From Verrucomicrobiota bacterium (GTDB lineage: Bacteria > Verrucomicrobiota > Verrucomicrobiia > Chthoniobacterales > UBA10450): a stretch of 9,852 nt of DNA. The stretch covers positions 1 to 9,852 of the forward strand of contig QHRI01000027.1 of the NCBI GenBank assembly GCA_003221375.1, given 5' to 3'. The translations under genes were made by a program, and so were the position numbers. The stretch's first letter is position 1; each line of letters opens with the position of its first letter. Under the pieces are notes generated by a model, which ran no database searches, had not been told where the DNA came from, and was given only the letters and a program-made list of their open reading frames with translations. Shown here piece by piece: positions 1 through 8,684 of the stretch.

Positions 1-340
1 TTGGTTGTCGATTCAAGACAAGCGTGAGCGGGCCGGGCCAGAATTGCACGATCAGTTTCTCGATCTGCGCGCGGGTGCGACTATCGACTTTCGCCACGCG
101 CTCCAGCCATTGCTGATCAGGTAGATGAACAATCAGTGGATCGAAACGCGGTCGCTCTTTCGCTTCGAAAATTTTTGCGACTGCAACAGAATTGAGTGCA
201 TCAGCCGCGAGTCCATACACGGTTTCTGTTGGGAGAGCCACCACTTCGCCCTTGCGCAGCAGTTGAACGGCACGCTCTGTAGCGGCGGTCTGGTATCGCC
301 CGCGGCGATCATGGATCGCCGCTACAGTCTCGGTCTTCAC
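1..340 (-). CDS. tsaC: L-threonylcarbamoyladenylate synthase (TsaC/Sua5/YrdC family), C-terminus beyond the window
   Basis: Expected to make threonylcarbamoyl-AMP from threonine, bicarbonate and ATP, the first step of t6A37 formation in ANN-decoding tRNAs (family knowledge). The 113 visible residues hold the YrdC fold's hallmarks: [12 protein letters not shown] at about 37-48, the [13 protein letters not shown] block at about 61-73 (usual form KGRPxxNPLIVH, here with Asp for Asn), and [10 protein letters not shown] at about 100-109. Family members are about 200 residues, so a little under half is missing at the left edge. The start is taken as GTG at 340-338, whose GTGA overlaps the purE TGA stop by 4 bases. 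No in-frame ATG lies between it and the conserved core. The overlap implies co-transcription and probable translational coupling with purE. Whether it is the short TsaC or long Sua5 form cannot be seen, because the region that differs is outside the window. Confidence 0.9.
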   Translation of the reverse strand, partial: MKTETVAAIHDRRGRYQTAATERAVQLLRKGEVVALPTETVYGLAADALNSVAVAKIFEAKERPRFDPLIVHLPDQQWLERVAKVDSRTRAQIEKLIVQFWPGPLTLVLNRQP

Positions 341-828
341 TTTGACAGCTTCGCCGAAAGGACTGCTTCGGACTGTTTCTTGCGAAACTCTTCCAATTTT
401 TTTTGAACCGCTTCGTCAGAAGTGGCCAGAATGGCGGCTGCAAGGAGGGCCGCGTTTTTGGCTCCGGCGTCGCCGATAGCCAGCGTCCCGACAGGAATAC
501 CACCGGGCATTTGCGCAGTTGAAAGAAGCGAATCGAGACCCTGCAACTTCGATTGAATCGGCACTCCCAGGACCGGGAGCCAGGTATGAGCCGCAATTAC
601 CCCAGCCAAATGTGCCGCCCCGCCTGCGCCAGCAATGATAACGCGCAGCCCACGCGCTGCCGCATTGCGCGCGAACTCACTGGTCGCATCCGGTGTTCGA
701 TGCGCAGAGAGCACGTGCGCCTCGTTAGGCACACCGAGCTCATCGAGCGTTTCGACGGCACGGCGCATCGTTTCCCAATCCGATTTGCTGCCCATGATGA
801 CAGCAACCAACGGCTTCGACTCTTGCAT
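337..828 (-). CDS. purE: N5-carboxyaminoimidazole ribonucleotide mutase (class I PurE)
   Basis: Converts N5-CAIR to CAIR in de novo purine synthesis; a cytosolic homo-octamer in characterised members. With the ATG at 828 the product is 163 residues, close to the family's usual 160-170. Visible motifs are GSKSDW (13-18), SAHRTP (41-46, with the catalytic His at 43), [12 protein letters not shown] (66-77), GVPI (88-91) and [10 protein letters not shown] (106-115). The [10 protein letters not shown] loop and the N-terminal GSKSDW fit class I PurE. An in-frame TTG at 867 would add 13 residues with no conservation expected, so the ATG is preferred; neither start has a clear Shine-Dalgarno sequence. 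The 3' end overlaps the tsaC start by 4 bases. No purK is visible in the window, so the usual partner enzyme must lie elsewhere. Confidence 0.95.
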   Translation of the reverse strand: MQESKPLVAVIMGSKSDWETMRRAVETLDELGVPNEAHVLSAHRTPDATSEFARNAAARGLRVIIAGAGGAAHLAGVIAAHTWLPVLGVPIQSKLQGLDSLLSTAQMPGGIPVGTLAIGDAGAKNAALLAAAILATSDEAVQKKLEEFRKKQSEAVLSAKLSK

Positions 829-922
829 GGCCAGATTGTAGGGCGTTTGATTCGTTTGCGCCAGCAAGAGCCAATCCCATCGGGACAGATGCCGATACCA
901 CAGTTAATGCAATAGTGTGGAT
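829..922. promoter_or_regulatory. Divergent intergenic region between purE and the shikimate kinase gene
   Basis: These 94 bases separate two diverging transcription units and must hold the promoter for at least one of them (inference from layout). I could not identify convincing -35/-10 pairs, a PurR-like palindrome or a riboswitch-like fold. A TACAAT hexamer reading on the minus strand lies just upstream of the purE ATG, but it is too close to the start for a conventional leader and may be chance. The purE TTG alternative start at 867 also lies in this stretch. Confidence 0.3.
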
Positions 923-1327
923 ATGAATCGCCAGAGCCGATCGATCGTGCTCGTCGGCATGATGGGAGCGGGCAAGTCTGCAGTGGGACGTTGTTTGCAG
1001 GAGCGGTTCGGTATCAGCGGGCCGGCAGTTATCGTGACTGGCGGCGGAATTGTATTGCGGGAACAGAACTTCGATCTGTTGAAACGACTTGGCGCAGTGG
1101 TATGGCTGGAGGCAGACGAAGCAGCGCCTTTCAAACGAGCTTCACGAACCGGCGATCGACCGTTGTTGCAACACGAGAACCCCAGAAACGCGTTCGCCCA
1201 AATGTTACAGGCGCGCCTGCCCCTTTATGCGAAAGTTGCCGATATCCGTGTCGATACATCGATGCTCACCGGCGAAGAAGTGACCCTGGCAATTTTGACA
1301 AAGTTCAAAACGTATTTTCAGCGATGA
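923..1327 (+). CDS. aroK: Shikimate kinase with an internal in-frame deletion; probably inactive
   Basis: Shikimate kinase phosphorylates shikimate in the chorismate pathway. Recognisable parts are the Walker A P-loop GMMGAGKS (12-19), the TGGG motif with following GIVLR (near 39-47), the LID segment RTGDRPLL, and the RLPLYAKVAD segment with its substrate-side Arg. The predicted 134 residues are short for a family of about 170. Compared with E. coli AroK as I recall it, about 42 residues are missing between the P-loop helix (ending near CLQER) and VTGGG. The lost part normally contains the Asp that helps bind Mg2+ and shikimate (D34), Arg58 and the rest of the shikimate-binding domain. The reading frame is otherwise open. 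Start is ATG 923; a GTG at 917 is possible. The stop overlaps the queG ATG by 4 bases. It may be a decaying gene, a repurposed kinase-like protein, or a sequence/assembly variant; a second intact aroK elsewhere would be expected. Confidence 0.8.
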   Translation: MNRQSRSIVLVGMMGAGKSAVGRCLQERFGISGPAVIVTGGGIVLREQNFDLLKRLGAVVWLEADEAAPFKRASRTGDRPLLQHENPRNAFAQMLQARLPLYAKVADIRVDTSMLTGEEVTLAILTKFKTYFQR

Positions 1328-2556
1328 GCGCCGGCTACAAAGCGATGACTCAGTTATCTGTACATCCATTTGATCACGAAATCTCGCAGACAGAATTGAA
1401 GCAACGACTGGTCTCATTTGCGCACGAGATTGGTTTTGACTCCTGCCGCGTCACAGCCTGCGGTTTCGCGCCACACGCACACGAATTTCGAAATTGGTTG
1501 GGCCAAGGCGGACACGGTGAAATGAGTTACATGGAGCGCGGAGAAGAAAAACGCTGTGATCCACAGAAGGTTTTGCCCGGTGCGCGCTCAATCGTCGTAC
1601 TTGCGATGAATTATTTCCAAGGAGGCCATCAGGGAGGCGGCACACCTGCCGCTACAGGCAGAATCGCACGATATGCTTGGGGCGATGACTACCATGATCT
1701 GATACAGAGCAAGCTCGACAACATCGACGAGTTTCTTCGCGAGTTCGGTGGGCAGCAGAAATGTTACGTCGATACGGGGCCGGTTTTGGAACGCGATCAC
1801 GCGGCAGAGGCGGGAACTGGCTGGCATGGTAAAAGCACGATGCTGATCAACGAACGACTCGGAACCTGGTTTTTTCTAGCAGAAGTTTTGACGACTCTCG
1901 AACTGCCGCCGGATGAGCCTGTGCCAGATCGCTGCGGAACCTGTGAGCGCTGTATCAAAGCATGTCCTACCGGCGCAATTACAGCCCCACATCGCCTGGA
2001 TGCAAGCCGCTGCATTTCTTATCTGACGATTGAACTCAAAGGTTCCGTTCCGCTGGCGCTTCGACCACTTATCGGAGACAGAATTTTCGGTTGCGACGAC
2101 TGCCTTGCTGTCTGTCCGTGGAATCGGTTTGCTCAGGTATCGCGCGAAACCGCGTTCTTAGCCCGTCCCCAAACGGCGGGTGTACCGCTGCGCGATTATC
2201 TCAGCCTGAGCGACGAAGAGTTCCGCCTGCTTTTTAGAAATTCGCCGATCAAACGGATCAAACGGCGCGGCTTCTTGCGTAATGTCTGTGTCGCATTGGG
2301 TAATGTTGGGGATTCATCCGATTTGGCGGCACTTGAGCGCGCCACAGCCGACCTTGAGCCATTAATTGCGGAGCACGCGAAGTGGGCGATTCAGCAGATT
2401 CGGTTTCGCCACGGAATCAGTCCGTCAATTGGAAAAAAGACCGGCCTCATCCAGAACGCCCCGCAATCAATTGAATCCGAAACCGTTCCTCGGCGCATCC
2501 AGAATTGTTATGAACGGGATTTCGTTTGCAAGAGTCAAACAAGCGACTCATTCTGA
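1324..2556 (+). CDS. queG: Epoxyqueuosine reductase QueG
   Basis: Cobalamin-dependent iron-sulfur enzyme that reduces epoxyqueuosine to queuosine at tRNA position 34 (family knowledge). The 410-residue product has the catalytic Asp in YVDTGPVLER (Asp about 150), followed by the AGTGWHGKSTMLIN block. The first ferredoxin-like motif is CGTCERCIKACP (Cys 204, 207, 210, 214), then Cys 230 in CISYLTIELKG, and the second motif is GCDDCLAVCPWN (Cys 257, 260, 264): eight cysteines for two 4Fe-4S clusters. A HEAT-like C-terminal part ends near WAIQQI (354-359). The last 51 residues look unlike the family and carry no recognisable motif. Start is ATG 1324, overlapping the aroK TGA as ATGA; a second in-frame ATG at 1345 is possible. 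The open frame continues upstream to 991, but that part is the shifted frame of aroK. Confidence 0.93.
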   Translation: MSAGYKAMTQLSVHPFDHEISQTELKQRLVSFAHEIGFDSCRVTACGFAPHAHEFRNWLGQGGHGEMSYMERGEEKRCDPQKVLPGARSIVVLAMNYFQGGHQGGGTPAATGRIARYAWGDDYHDLIQSKLDNIDEFLREFGGQQKCYVDTGPVLERDHAAEAGTGWHGKSTMLINERLGTWFFLAEVLTTLELPPDEPVPDRCGTCERCIKACPTGAITAPHRLDASRCISYLTIELKGSVPLALRPLIGDRIFGCDDCLAVCPWNRFAQVSRETAFLARPQTAGVPLRDYLSLSDEEFRLLFRNSPIKRIKRRGFLRNVCVALGNVGDSSDLAALERATADLEPLIAEHAKWAIQQIRFRHGISPSIGKKTGLIQNAPQSIESETVPRRIQNCYERDFVCKSQTSDSF

Positions 2557-2584
2557 CGCCGTCACCCCGCGAACCGCTCCTCCG

Positions 2585-3946
2585 ATGCACCAAGCTGTAA
2601 GCACACCTGTGACGGCGCCTGTGACGGCGAAGCAGCGTCGTGCGCGGCGCAAAAAGCAAATCATTTACGGATCCATCGCCTTGGTCGTCCTCTGGATCAT
2701 CGCGTCGGTCCTCTGGAGCAAGCGAGAGAAGCCGATTCCGGTTACAACGGAGACCGCGATTCGCAAAACCATCGTGCAAATGGTTTCGGCAACCGGGAAA
2801 ATACAGCCCGAGGTTGAAGTTAAGATTTCGCCAGAAGTTGCTGGCGAAATCATTGAATTACCCGTCGACGACGGGCTTCAGGTCAAAAAGGCTGACCTGC
2901 TGGTGAAAATCAAACCTGACTCCTATAAGGCGCTTCTCGAGCAACAGGAAGCGGCGATCAGCGCAGCGAAAGCAACCAATTTGCAACAGAAGGCGACGAT
3001 GATGAAAACGGAGCACGACCTCAAGCGGGCCGAAGATTTGTTCGACAAAAAACTGATCTCAGAGCAGGAATACAACGCGGCGCAGGCAGCTTATGACGTG
3101 GCCAAAAACACTTACGAAAGTTCGGTGCACGAAATCGAACGCGCGGAGGCAAGCTCGAGTCAGGCGCGCGATCAACTCTCCAAGACCACGATTTATTCGC
3201 CGCTGGACGGAACGATCACTATTTTGAACAGCAAGCTCGGTGAACGCCTGGTTGCTACGGGGCAATTTGCCGGCACGGAAGTAATGCGCGTGGCCGATCT
3301 CACCCACATGCAGGCTATTGTTGATGTGAACGAGAACGATGTGGTCAACGTCAAGCTCGGCGACAAAGCCAGCGTGAAAATCGACGCTTACGGCGATCGC
3401 AAGTTCAAAGGCGTGGTGCAGCAAATCGCCAATACCGGAAAGACGACCGGCGCAGGCACACAGGAGGAAGTGACAAATTTCGAGGTGAAAATTCGCATCG
3501 ACGATCACGATGTGGCGCTGCGTCCCGCGCTCAGCTGCACCGCTGACATCGAAACGAACATGGTTAAGGACGCTATGGCCGTCCCGATGCAGGCCGTGAC
3601 GATTCGCACGGGCGACACCAATTTGAGCCCGGAAGAAATCGAAAAGAAAAAGCAGAAGGCGGGAGGGCTCGACAAGGGCGATAACAATGCGCAGTTCGTG
3701 AACGAGCGTGCAGAGAAGGCGGCGCAGAAAGAAGAACACGAGAAACTGGCCAAGGTTGTCTTTTTAAAGAAGGGCAACAAGGCACAGATGGTGAAAGTGA
3801 CGACGGGGATTTCCGATGACACTTACACGGAAATCAAGAGTGGCATTCAGCCCGGTGACGAAGTGATCTCGGGAAGTTATAGCGCGATCAGCCGGAAGCT
3901 GAAGGAGGGCGCGAAGGTAACGCTCGACAAAGAAGGAATGAAATAG
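2585..3946 (+). CDS. Periplasmic adaptor (membrane fusion) protein, HlyD/MacA/YknX type
   Basis: Expected to link an inner-membrane ABC exporter to an outer-membrane channel, or to assist export in the periplasm. Order of parts in the 453 residues: basic cytosolic stub (17-25), one membrane helix (about 26-44), first barrel/lipoyl half (ISPEVAGEIIELPVDDG, about 81-97), alpha-helical coiled-coil hairpin (about 112-200), second lipoyl half (TTIYSPLDGTITIL, 201-214), beta-barrel (about 235-325), and a membrane-proximal domain with AVPMQAV (332-338) and IQPGDEVISG (421-430). Residues about 344-389 form an unusually Lys/Glu-rich insertion. No lipobox is seen. The start is uncertain: ATG 2585 places the membrane helix normally and clears the queG end by 28 bases, while ATG 2510 (25 residues longer) overlaps queG by 47 bases. 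Neither has a clear Shine-Dalgarno sequence. It heads an adaptor-ATPase-permease-permease set. Confidence 0.9.
   Translation: MHQAVSTPVTAPVTAKQRRARRKKQIIYGSIALVVLWIIASVLWSKREKPIPVTTETAIRKTIVQMVSATGKIQPEVEVKISPEVAGEIIELPVDDGLQVKKADLLVKIKPDSYKALLEQQEAAISAAKATNLQQKATMMKTEHDLKRAEDLFDKKLISEQEYNAAQAAYDVAKNTYESSVHEIERAEASSSQARDQLSKTTIYSPLDGTITILNSKLGERLVATGQFAGTEVMRVADLTHMQAIVDVNENDVVNVKLGDKASVKIDAYGDRKFKGVVQQIANTGKTTGAGTQEEVTNFEVKIRIDDHDVALRPALSCTADIETNMVKDAMAVPMQAVTIRTGDTNLSPEEIEKKKQKAGGLDKGDNNAQFVNERAEKAAQKEEHEKLAKVVFLKKGNKAQMVKVTTGISDDTYTEIKSGIQPGDEVISGSYSAISRKLKEGAKVTLDKEGMK
2606..2629 (+). repeat. Perfect 12-bp tandem duplication inside the adaptor gene
   Basis: CCTGTGACGGCG occurs twice back to back, encoding PVTAPVTA in the cytosolic N-terminal stub ahead of the membrane helix. 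A perfect two-copy repeat of four codons suggests a recent slippage event in a region with little sequence constraint. Confidence 0.85.
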
Positions 3947-3955
3947 TCTCGACGA

Positions 3956-3972
3956 GCAACTGTCGAAGTTGC
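3956..3972 (+). promoter_or_regulatory. Small hairpin next to the ABC ATPase start codon
   Basis: GCAACT and AGTTGC form a 6-bp perfect stem around a GTCGA loop, ending one base before the ATG at 3974. It occupies the place where a Shine-Dalgarno sequence would sit, and none is visible. It could modulate initiation of the ATPase relative to the adaptor, or be chance; the 5-base TCGAC/GTCGA pair nearby gives an alternative fold. Confidence 0.35.
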
Positions 3973-3973
3973 G

Positions 3974-4720
3974 ATGGAAATTCGAAATTCAGACAGACCG
4001 CGCGGCCCGGTCGTGATCGATATTGAGAACATCACGAAAGACTACATCATGGGCGAAGAAGTCGTGCGAGCGCTGCGCGGGGTGACGTTGCAAATACGCC
4101 GCAACGAATACATCGCCATCATGGGGCCGAGCGGGAGTGGTAAATCGACTCTGATGAACATGCTCGGTTGTCTCGATACTCCGACTTCCGGACGCTATGA
4201 GTTCAACGGCAAGAACGTCGCCGAAATGGACGACGACGAGCTCGCCGCTGTTCGCAATCGCGAGATCGGTTTTGTTTTTCAAACATTTAACCTGCTGCCG
4301 CGATCGACATCATTGCGTAACGTCGAACTGCCGCTCATCTACGCAGGGATCGATCCCGAACGGCGTGAAGCACGCGCGGCTCAGGTGCTGGCAGATGTTG
4401 GCCTGGGCGATCGGATTCATCACAAACCGAACGAACTTTCCGGCGGTCAACGCCAGCGCGTGGCCATCGCGCGCGCACTTGTGAACGGACCCTCAATTAT
4501 TCTGGCCGATGAGCCGACCGGTAACCTCGATTCCAAAACCGGCGAAGAAATCATGGAGTTGTTGGAGAATTTATATCAGAGCGGCAACACCATTATCCTC
4601 GTGACCCACGAACGAGACATCGCCGCTCATGCGCGGCGCACTGTGCATTTGCGCGACGGACTGATCGAGTCCGATCACGCGGGATTTGTTCCGGAGCTCG
4701 ACCTGCCGGTCGCGGGATGA
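3974..4720 (+). CDS. ABC exporter ATPase, MacB/LolD/YknY subfamily
   Basis: Hydrolyses ATP to drive the FtsX-type permeases encoded next to it. In 248 residues: Walker [10 protein letters not shown] (51-59), Q-loop [10 protein letters not shown] (Gln 103), ABC signature LSGGQRQRV (155-163), Walker [11 protein letters not shown] with catalytic Glu 180, D-loop LDSKTG, and H-loop VTHE with His 212. All key residues are intact. The [23 protein letters not shown] pattern with NLDSKTG is typical of the MacB/LolD/FtsE branch rather than of importers. About 12 extra residues precede the nucleotide-binding fold and about 18 follow it. The start lies 27 bases after the adaptor stop, and the stop lies 7 bases before the first permease start, so the genes are almost certainly one operon. 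Substrate specificity (lipoprotein, peptide, macrolide-like compound or lipid) cannot be told from this gene. Confidence 0.95.
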   Translation: MEIRNSDRPRGPVVIDIENITKDYIMGEEVVRALRGVTLQIRRNEYIAIMGPSGSGKSTLMNMLGCLDTPTSGRYEFNGKNVAEMDDDELAAVRNREIGFVFQTFNLLPRSTSLRNVELPLIYAGIDPERREARAAQVLADVGLGDRIHHKPNELSGGQRQRVAIARALVNGPSIILADEPTGNLDSKTGEEIMELLENLYQSGNTIILVTHERDIAAHARRTVHLRDGLIESDHAGFVPELDLPVAG

Positions 4721-4727
4721 ACTCGCC

Positions 4728-5978
4728 ATGAAACGTTTTCTATACGAGGTGAGCGAAAGCTGGAAAATCGCGGCCGCTCAAATGCGTTCGAACCTGACGC
4801 GGTCAACGCTCACGGCACTCGGAGTCATCATTGGCATCATCGCCGTGACGTTGATGGGCACCGCCGTGAACGGCATTTCCATAGGTTTCGATAAAAGTAT
4901 GGCTGTGCTCGGGGATGATGTTCTTTACGTCACGCAATGGCCCTGGAAACCCGTGGACGATTGGTGGAACTACCGCGACCGCAGGAAAATCAAGACTGAA
5001 TACGCGGAGACTTTGAATCGCATGATCTCAGCGACTCCAAACTCGAATCTGGTTGTCGCGGTGCCGACGTCGAACCTAATGCGATCTGTGAAGTATGGCG
5101 GCAACCAGGTGGATAACGTCTTCGTTCTTGGGACGACGTCTGATTTCATCGTAACCTCGACAATCGATTGTACGGTTGGGCGATTCTTTAACGAACTCGA
5201 ATCGCGCGGCGGCGCCAATGTTGTCGTGATCGGTTATGACGTTGCCGATGCGCTTTTCCCTTCTGAAAGCCCGATCGACAAATTGGTGCTGATCAATGGT
5301 CAATTGTTCAAGGTTATTGGCGTAAACGCGCGACAAGGAACGTTTCTCGGTTTGTTCAGTTGGGACTCGATGGTGGCGATGCCGCTGGCCGCGTTTAACA
5401 AATATTTTTCGGCGAAAACCGAATCGGATGTGCGGGTGAAAGTGAGAGACAAGACCAGACTCGCCGATGCCAAGGATGAGCTTACTGGTTTAGTGCGGCG
5501 GGTACGCGGATTGCCACCGGAGAAAAAAGACGATTTTTCGATCAACGAGCAACAGGCCTTTAAAAGTACGCTCGATCCAGTGAAGAACTCAATTGCGATT
5601 GCTGGCCTGTTTATTACCGGTTTATCGCTTTTTGTCGGCGCGATTGGGATTATGAATATCACATTCGTCAGTGTGAAAGAGCGCACGAAAGAAATCGGAA
5701 CGCGTAAGGCGCTCGGCGCGCGACGGCGAACAATCCTGCTGCAATTCCTCATCGAATCGACAGCGCTTTGTCTGCTCGGTGGATTTATCGGGCTCGCATT
5801 CGCATATCTGATGTGCTTCGGGGTCGGCAAAGCTTTCCCCTCTTTTCCGATTCATTTCTCGGTCGGCCTGGTGCTCATCAGCATGGTCGTTTCGATGTTG
5901 ACCGGCTTGTTCTCGGGATTCGCGCCAGCTTGGACAGCGTCGCGTCTCGATCCAGTTACAGCGCTTCGCTATGAATAG
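4728..5978 (+). CDS. ABC exporter permease 1, FtsX/MacB family
   Basis: Membrane subunit with the type VII ABC topology: one N-terminal helix (about 25-50, after LTRSTLTALG), a large periplasmic MacB_PCD-like domain (about 51-283), and three C-terminal helices (about 288-316, 345-367, 376-402). The cytoplasmic coupling segment ERTKEIGTRKALGARRRTIL (318-337) contacts the ATPase in this family, and the end DPVTALRYE (408-416) is the usual family terminus. The 416 residues are a normal length for a stand-alone permease without a fused ATPase. Start is ATG 4728, seven bases after the ATPase stop; an in-frame ATG at 4686 overlapping the ATPase would add 14 residues unlike the family. The periplasmic part has a Trp-rich patch just after the first helix (QWPWKPVDDWWNY, 70-82). 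A lone second permease follows, so the pair may form a heterodimer. Confidence 0.93.
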   Translation: MKRFLYEVSESWKIAAAQMRSNLTRSTLTALGVIIGIIAVTLMGTAVNGISIGFDKSMAVLGDDVLYVTQWPWKPVDDWWNYRDRRKIKTEYAETLNRMISATPNSNLVVAVPTSNLMRSVKYGGNQVDNVFVLGTTSDFIVTSTIDCTVGRFFNELESRGGANVVVIGYDVADALFPSESPIDKLVLINGQLFKVIGVNARQGTFLGLFSWDSMVAMPLAAFNKYFSAKTESDVRVKVRDKTRLADAKDELTGLVRRVRGLPPEKKDDFSINEQQAFKSTLDPVKNSIAIAGLFITGLSLFVGAIGIMNITFVSVKERTKEIGTRKALGARRRTILLQFLIESTALCLLGGFIGLAFAYLMCFGVGKAFPSFPIHFSVGLVLISMVVSMLTGLFSGFAPAWTASRLDPVTALRYE

Positions 5979-5982
5979 CCTT

Positions 5983-6064
5983 GGAGTATTTGAGCACCAG
6001 AGTAATGGATGCAGGAGCGGAGTTGGTCTAGCATCGCTCCATAACTCCACTACTCCATCACTCC
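5983..6064. repeat. Imperfect inverted repeat built from degenerate 8-bp units between the two permease genes
   Basis: The right arm (6038-6064), read on the minus strand, is GGAGTGAT-GGAGTAGT-GGAGTTAT-GGA, three and a half 8-bp units. The left arm (5983-6009) read on the plus strand has the same phase and matches the right arm's complement at 19 of 27 positions. An inner GATGC/GCATC pair (6008-6012 with 6031-6035) extends the potential stem. This is the main content of the 100-base gap between the permeases. It could form a hairpin in the operon transcript, slowing decay or attenuating the downstream gene, or be a dispersed intergenic repeat. There is no T-tract after it, so a terminator is unlikely. 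Confidence 0.7.
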
Positions 6065-6078
6065 AGTTTTAACCGAGC

Positions 6079-7320
<1,242 letters not shown>

Positions 7321-7329
7321 GCACGCTAA

Positions 7330-7356
7330 CTCTTGCTCTTACTCATGCTCGTGCTC
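7330..7356. repeat. Degenerate 6-bp tandem repeat between convergent genes
   Basis: Plus-strand units CTCTTG-CTCTTA-CTCATG-CTCGTG-CTC give four and a half copies of CTCNTR, or GAGYAN on the minus strand. It fills much of the 68-base gap between permease 2 and purB. The flanking AGCACG (7320-7325) and CGTGCT (7350-7355) could pair as a 6-bp stem, but without a T-tract I do not call a terminator. It resembles in style, but not in period, the 8-bp repeat after permease 1. Confidence 0.6.
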
Positions 7357-7388
7357 CACCATATGGATTACCCACAGATAAAGAAGCC

Positions 7389-8684
7389 TCACTCCAAGCC
7401 AAGTGCCGTGAAGGTCGCATCGACATGTTTAAAATGAATGTCCAGCGAGCAAAGCCGATCGATCTCCGCCGCTGAAAGTTTCGCGGCGATTTCCGGCTCG
7501 CGTTTTGCGTTTTCGGCAAATGTCCCCTTGCCTTTCCATGTTTTCATTGCTGCACGCTGTACCGCTTCATACGCGGCTTTACGTTCTGCACCCGCACTGG
7601 TAAGTGCAAGCAAGATAGACTGGCTAAAATACAGTCCCTTGGTCAGGCCTAGATTTTGTTGCATCCGTTCCGGGTAAACCTGCAGCTTTTCCACGATGCC
7701 GCGCAACTTCGTCAGCATGTAATCGAGCAGGATGCACGAGTCCGGCAGAATAATTCGCTCAGCGCTCGAGTGACTGATGTCGCGCTCATGCCAGAGCGCG
7801 ACATTCTCTAACGCCACAAGGGCATTGCCGCGAACAACGCGCGCCAGGCCGCTCAACCGCTCGCTCGTAATGGGATTGCGCTTGTGCGGCATGGCTGAAC
7901 TGCCTTTTTGCCCTTCGCCAAAAAATTCTTCTACTTCCAGCACTTCAGTCCTCTGGAGATGACGAAATTCGGTCGCCCAGCGGTCGATGCTTGAGGCAAT
8001 CAGAGCGAGCGTGGTCATAAATTCAGCGTGCCGGTCGCGTTGCACGATCTGGGTCGAAAGTGTCGCTGGTTTTAATCCGAGCTTCTCGCACACAGCGCGC
8101 TCAATCGTCGGGTCGATGTGCGCGTGGGTGCCGACGGCTCCGCTAATCTTGCCTACACGAATCCGCTCACGTGTTTGTGTGAGGCGTTCTTCAGCGCGGC
8201 CGAATTCGTCATACATCAGCGCGAGTTTCAAGCCAAACGTGATTGGCTCGGCATGCACGCCGTGGCTGCGCCCGATCATTGGTGTCATTTTGAACCTCCG
8301 AGCCTGGTTCCCGATCACCGTTCGGACAGATTTCAGATCGGCCAAAAGAATGGCGCACGATTCGTTCAACTGCACAGCCAATGTCGTATCCAGGATGTCG
8401 GACGACGTAAGTCCCTGGTGAATCCAGCGCGCTGCAGGTCCGACCGACGCCGCAACGTTTTCGAGAAAAGCAATAACGTCGTGATTGGTCCGCTTCTCGA
8501 TCTCCAGGATTTCAGGAATGGAAAACCGGGCGCGCTTGCGAATCTCCGCAGCGTCATTTTTCGGAATCTGGCCAAACTCTGCCATCGCCTCGCAGGCGAG
8601 AACCTCAATATCCAGCCAAATCTGAAATTTGCGCTCGTCCGACCAGACTTTGCTCATCTCTGGCCGGGAATAACGATCGATCAC
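7389..8684 (-). CDS. purB: Adenylosuccinate lyase PurB
   Basis: Catalyses two fumarate-releasing steps of purine synthesis: SAICAR to AICAR and adenylosuccinate to AMP. Product length is 431 residues, the family norm for the bacterial short type. Motifs: MIDRYSRPEMSKVWSDE at the N-terminus, TNHDV (His 68), GLTSSDILDT (91-100), GRSHGVHAEPITFG with catalytic His 141, and the flexible signature loop GSSAMPHKRNPITSE (261-275) carrying the catalytic Ser. All are intact. The start is GTG at 8684-8682, chosen because the family begins almost exactly there (usual M-I-E-R-Y-T-R-P-E-M). A four-codon reading frame (ATG-TTG-CGC-GGG-TGA, 8695-8681) ends across this GTG. purB is transcribed alone on the minus strand and converges with the exporter genes; purE of the same pathway lies 6.5 kb away on the same strand. 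Confidence 0.96.
   Translation of the reverse strand: MIDRYSRPEMSKVWSDERKFQIWLDIEVLACEAMAEFGQIPKNDAAEIRKRARFSIPEILEIEKRTNHDVIAFLENVAASVGPAARWIHQGLTSSDILDTTLAVQLNESCAILLADLKSVRTVIGNQARRFKMTPMIGRSHGVHAEPITFGLKLALMYDEFGRAEERLTQTRERIRVGKISGAVGTHAHIDPTIERAVCEKLGLKPATLSTQIVQRDRHAEFMTTLALIASSIDRWATEFRHLQRTEVLEVEEFFGEGQKGSSAMPHKRNPITSERLSGLARVVRGNALVALENVALWHERDISHSSAERIILPDSCILLDYMLTKLRGIVEKLQVYPERMQQNLGLTKGLYFSQSILLALTSAGAERKAAYEAVQRAAMKTWKGKGTFAENAKREPEIAAKLSAAEIDRLCSLDIHFKHVDATFTALGLE

Noticed and set aside
125..406. 93-residue open frame on the plus strand over tsaC/purE
   Set aside because: It is antisense to two overlapping genes with clear family motifs.
991..1323. N-terminal extension of queG by 111 residues in the same open frame
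   Set aside because: It overlaps the aroK coding frame, which carries clear kinase motifs; the extension has Arg/Ser-rich shadow composition, and QueG homology starts after 1324.
3059..3739. 226-residue open frame on the minus strand opposite the adaptor gene
   Set aside because: Shadow of the coiled-coil and barrel coding sequence; no ribosome binding site or domain.
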